A DNA stretch of 64,000 nucleotides from Emticicia sp. C21 (GTDB taxonomy: Bacteria; Bacteroidota; Bacteroidia; Cytophagales; Spirosomataceae): the NCBI RefSeq assembly GCF_003418935.1, contig NZ_QVMT01000004.1, forward strand, positions 282 to 64,281. Reading direction: 5' to 3'. The translations under genes and the position numbers were made by a program. Numbering within the stretch: position 1 is the first letter of the stretch; every line of letters begins with the position of its first letter. Positions 63,399 through 64,000 of this stretch are shown here, piece after piece. The notes under the pieces are model-generated. The model worked only from the letters and a program-made list of their open reading frames with translations, was not told where the DNA came from and ran no database searches.

Positions 63399-64000
63399 AT
63401 GGCTCCAACAAAAACCACAAAGCAAAATCTCTTTCTTGTTTTCTTTAGTCTTATTTTCTTTTCTTTAACAATACCTGCCGGGTATGCAGGCGCAGATATT
63501 GATGCCTCATGGCACGAGGCTCTGGTAATGGCTATTGAGAAAAACTTCGTTTTTGGCAGAGACTTCATTTTCAACTATGGCCCATTGGGTTATCTGAATA
63601 CCGGACTTTTGCCTAAGACTGTTTCACATCTATTACTTGTTGCCGTAGAACTTTTTACACTTTTCAATTACCTCATTATTATTCGTCTGGCTTTTGCCAA
63701 AGCAGGTACTAAATGGTGGGTAGTAGCGATTTCGGCTTTGCTTATTTTTATGCCCTGGGGTTTTATTGCTGATACCTCTTTTACACTTTTCTATTTCTTT
63801 TTATTCTGGTTATTACATGCTCAACAAACCCGGAATTCTGTAGGGTTGCTATTGGCTTTTATCCTGTCAGTCCTGATTTTCTATATAAAAGTGAATCTGA
63901 GCATTGTCGTTTATATCATCTTCTATGCTTCTCTGATTTATTTTTATATAGCTCGCTATTTCACACTTCGCACGGTTATTATTCTTGCTGTTTTACAAAT
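63399..64000 (+). CDS. Polytopic membrane protein, cut by the window edge
   Basis: Translation from the ATG at 63399 stays open to the window end (about 200 residues). The part seen has several helices (NLFLVFFSLIFFSLTIPAG; VAISALLIFMPWGF; LLAFILSVLIFYIKV) and an early loop with ADIDASWHEALVMAIEKNF and FIFNYGPLGYL, which resembles the first loop of GT-C type glycosyltransferase-like membrane proteins. The family is not certain and the 3' end is outside the window. Confidence 0.65.
   Translation, partial: MAPTKTTKQNLFLVFFSLIFFSLTIPAGYAGADIDASWHEALVMAIEKNFVFGRDFIFNYGPLGYLNTGLLPKTVSHLLLVAVELFTLFNYLIIIRLAFAKAGTKWWVVAISALLIFMPWGFIADTSFTLFYFFLFWLLHAQQTRNSVGLLLAFILSVLIFYIKVNLSIVVYIIFYASLIYFYIARYFTLRTVIILAVLQ

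Overview
The window looks like chromosomal DNA of a Bacteroidota bacterium, most probably a member of the Cytophagales (inference). Support comes from the Bacteroidota promoter pattern (TTG, about 19 bases, TAnnTTTG) in front of the tRNA genes, many short lipoproteins, a type IX secretion (T9SS) C-terminal sorting domain, a gldH gene, tandem LytS-type kinases with a LytTR regulator, and low GC. I see no rRNA, CRISPR array, phage, transposase or plasmid gene. Most of the window is ordinary housekeeping and cell-envelope content.

Layout. 1-14.8 kb: an iron-permease-family protein, a LolA-like secreted protein, a secreted ADP-ribosylglycohydrolase-type enzyme, an FAD amine oxidase, an alpha/beta hydrolase, a CBS protein, an MFS exporter, two tandem LamG proteins, a YfhO-type giant membrane protein, a hydrolase/outer-membrane pair and a membrane-bound AraC regulator. 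14.9-16.9 kb: the tRNA-Tyr/Gly/Thr-tuf operon, which contains two degenerate tRNA-Gly copies. 17-19.7 kb: an ECF sigma factor, a membrane anti-sigma-like protein and an outer-membrane protein, in one operon. 19.8-20.6 kb: a three-unit repeat coding for a conserved peptide, then tRNA-Cys. 20.6-29.7 kb: a DUF1444-like protein, an MFS transporter, a NUDIX hydrolase, an S10-type peptidase and several surface lipoproteins. 29.8-33 kb: two LytS-type histidine kinases and a LytTR response regulator. 33-37.6 kb: a ZU5-like lipoprotein, fmt, greA with a leader full of terminator-like hairpins, and an MFS exporter. 37.8-46.5 kb: M1 peptidase, a PorZ-like T9SS protein, a membrane protein, CcmF-type heme lyase, a small membrane protein and a membrane-anchored metallopeptidase. 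46.5-58.5 kb: purD, ricT (PSP1), gldH, a Lon-N protein, hemB, folA, comB, dipeptide epimerase, a DUF6807 protein, a YeeE/YedE pair, an HNH nuclease and YqgE/AlgH. 58.4-64 kb: a D-aminoacylase-type amidohydrolase, a transglutaminase-like protein, a GH20 hexosaminidase and a membrane protein cut by the window edge.

How the parts connect. The envelope theme dominates: GldH and the PorZ-like protein belong to gliding/T9SS, many products carry signal peptides or lipoboxes, and the peptidases, the GH20 enzyme, the dipeptide epimerase and the D-aminoacylase-type enzyme would fit recycling of peptides and amino sugars (inference). Most interesting for follow-up are the tandem pseudo-tRNA units with an inserted hairpin, the EKVTN/GTFLNEG peptide repeat, the greA leader with two terminator-like hairpins, a pair of perfect 22-bp palindromes near the CcmF-type gene, and a kinase paralogue that has lost its ATP-lid glycines. 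I did not find a convincing new defence or biosynthetic system.
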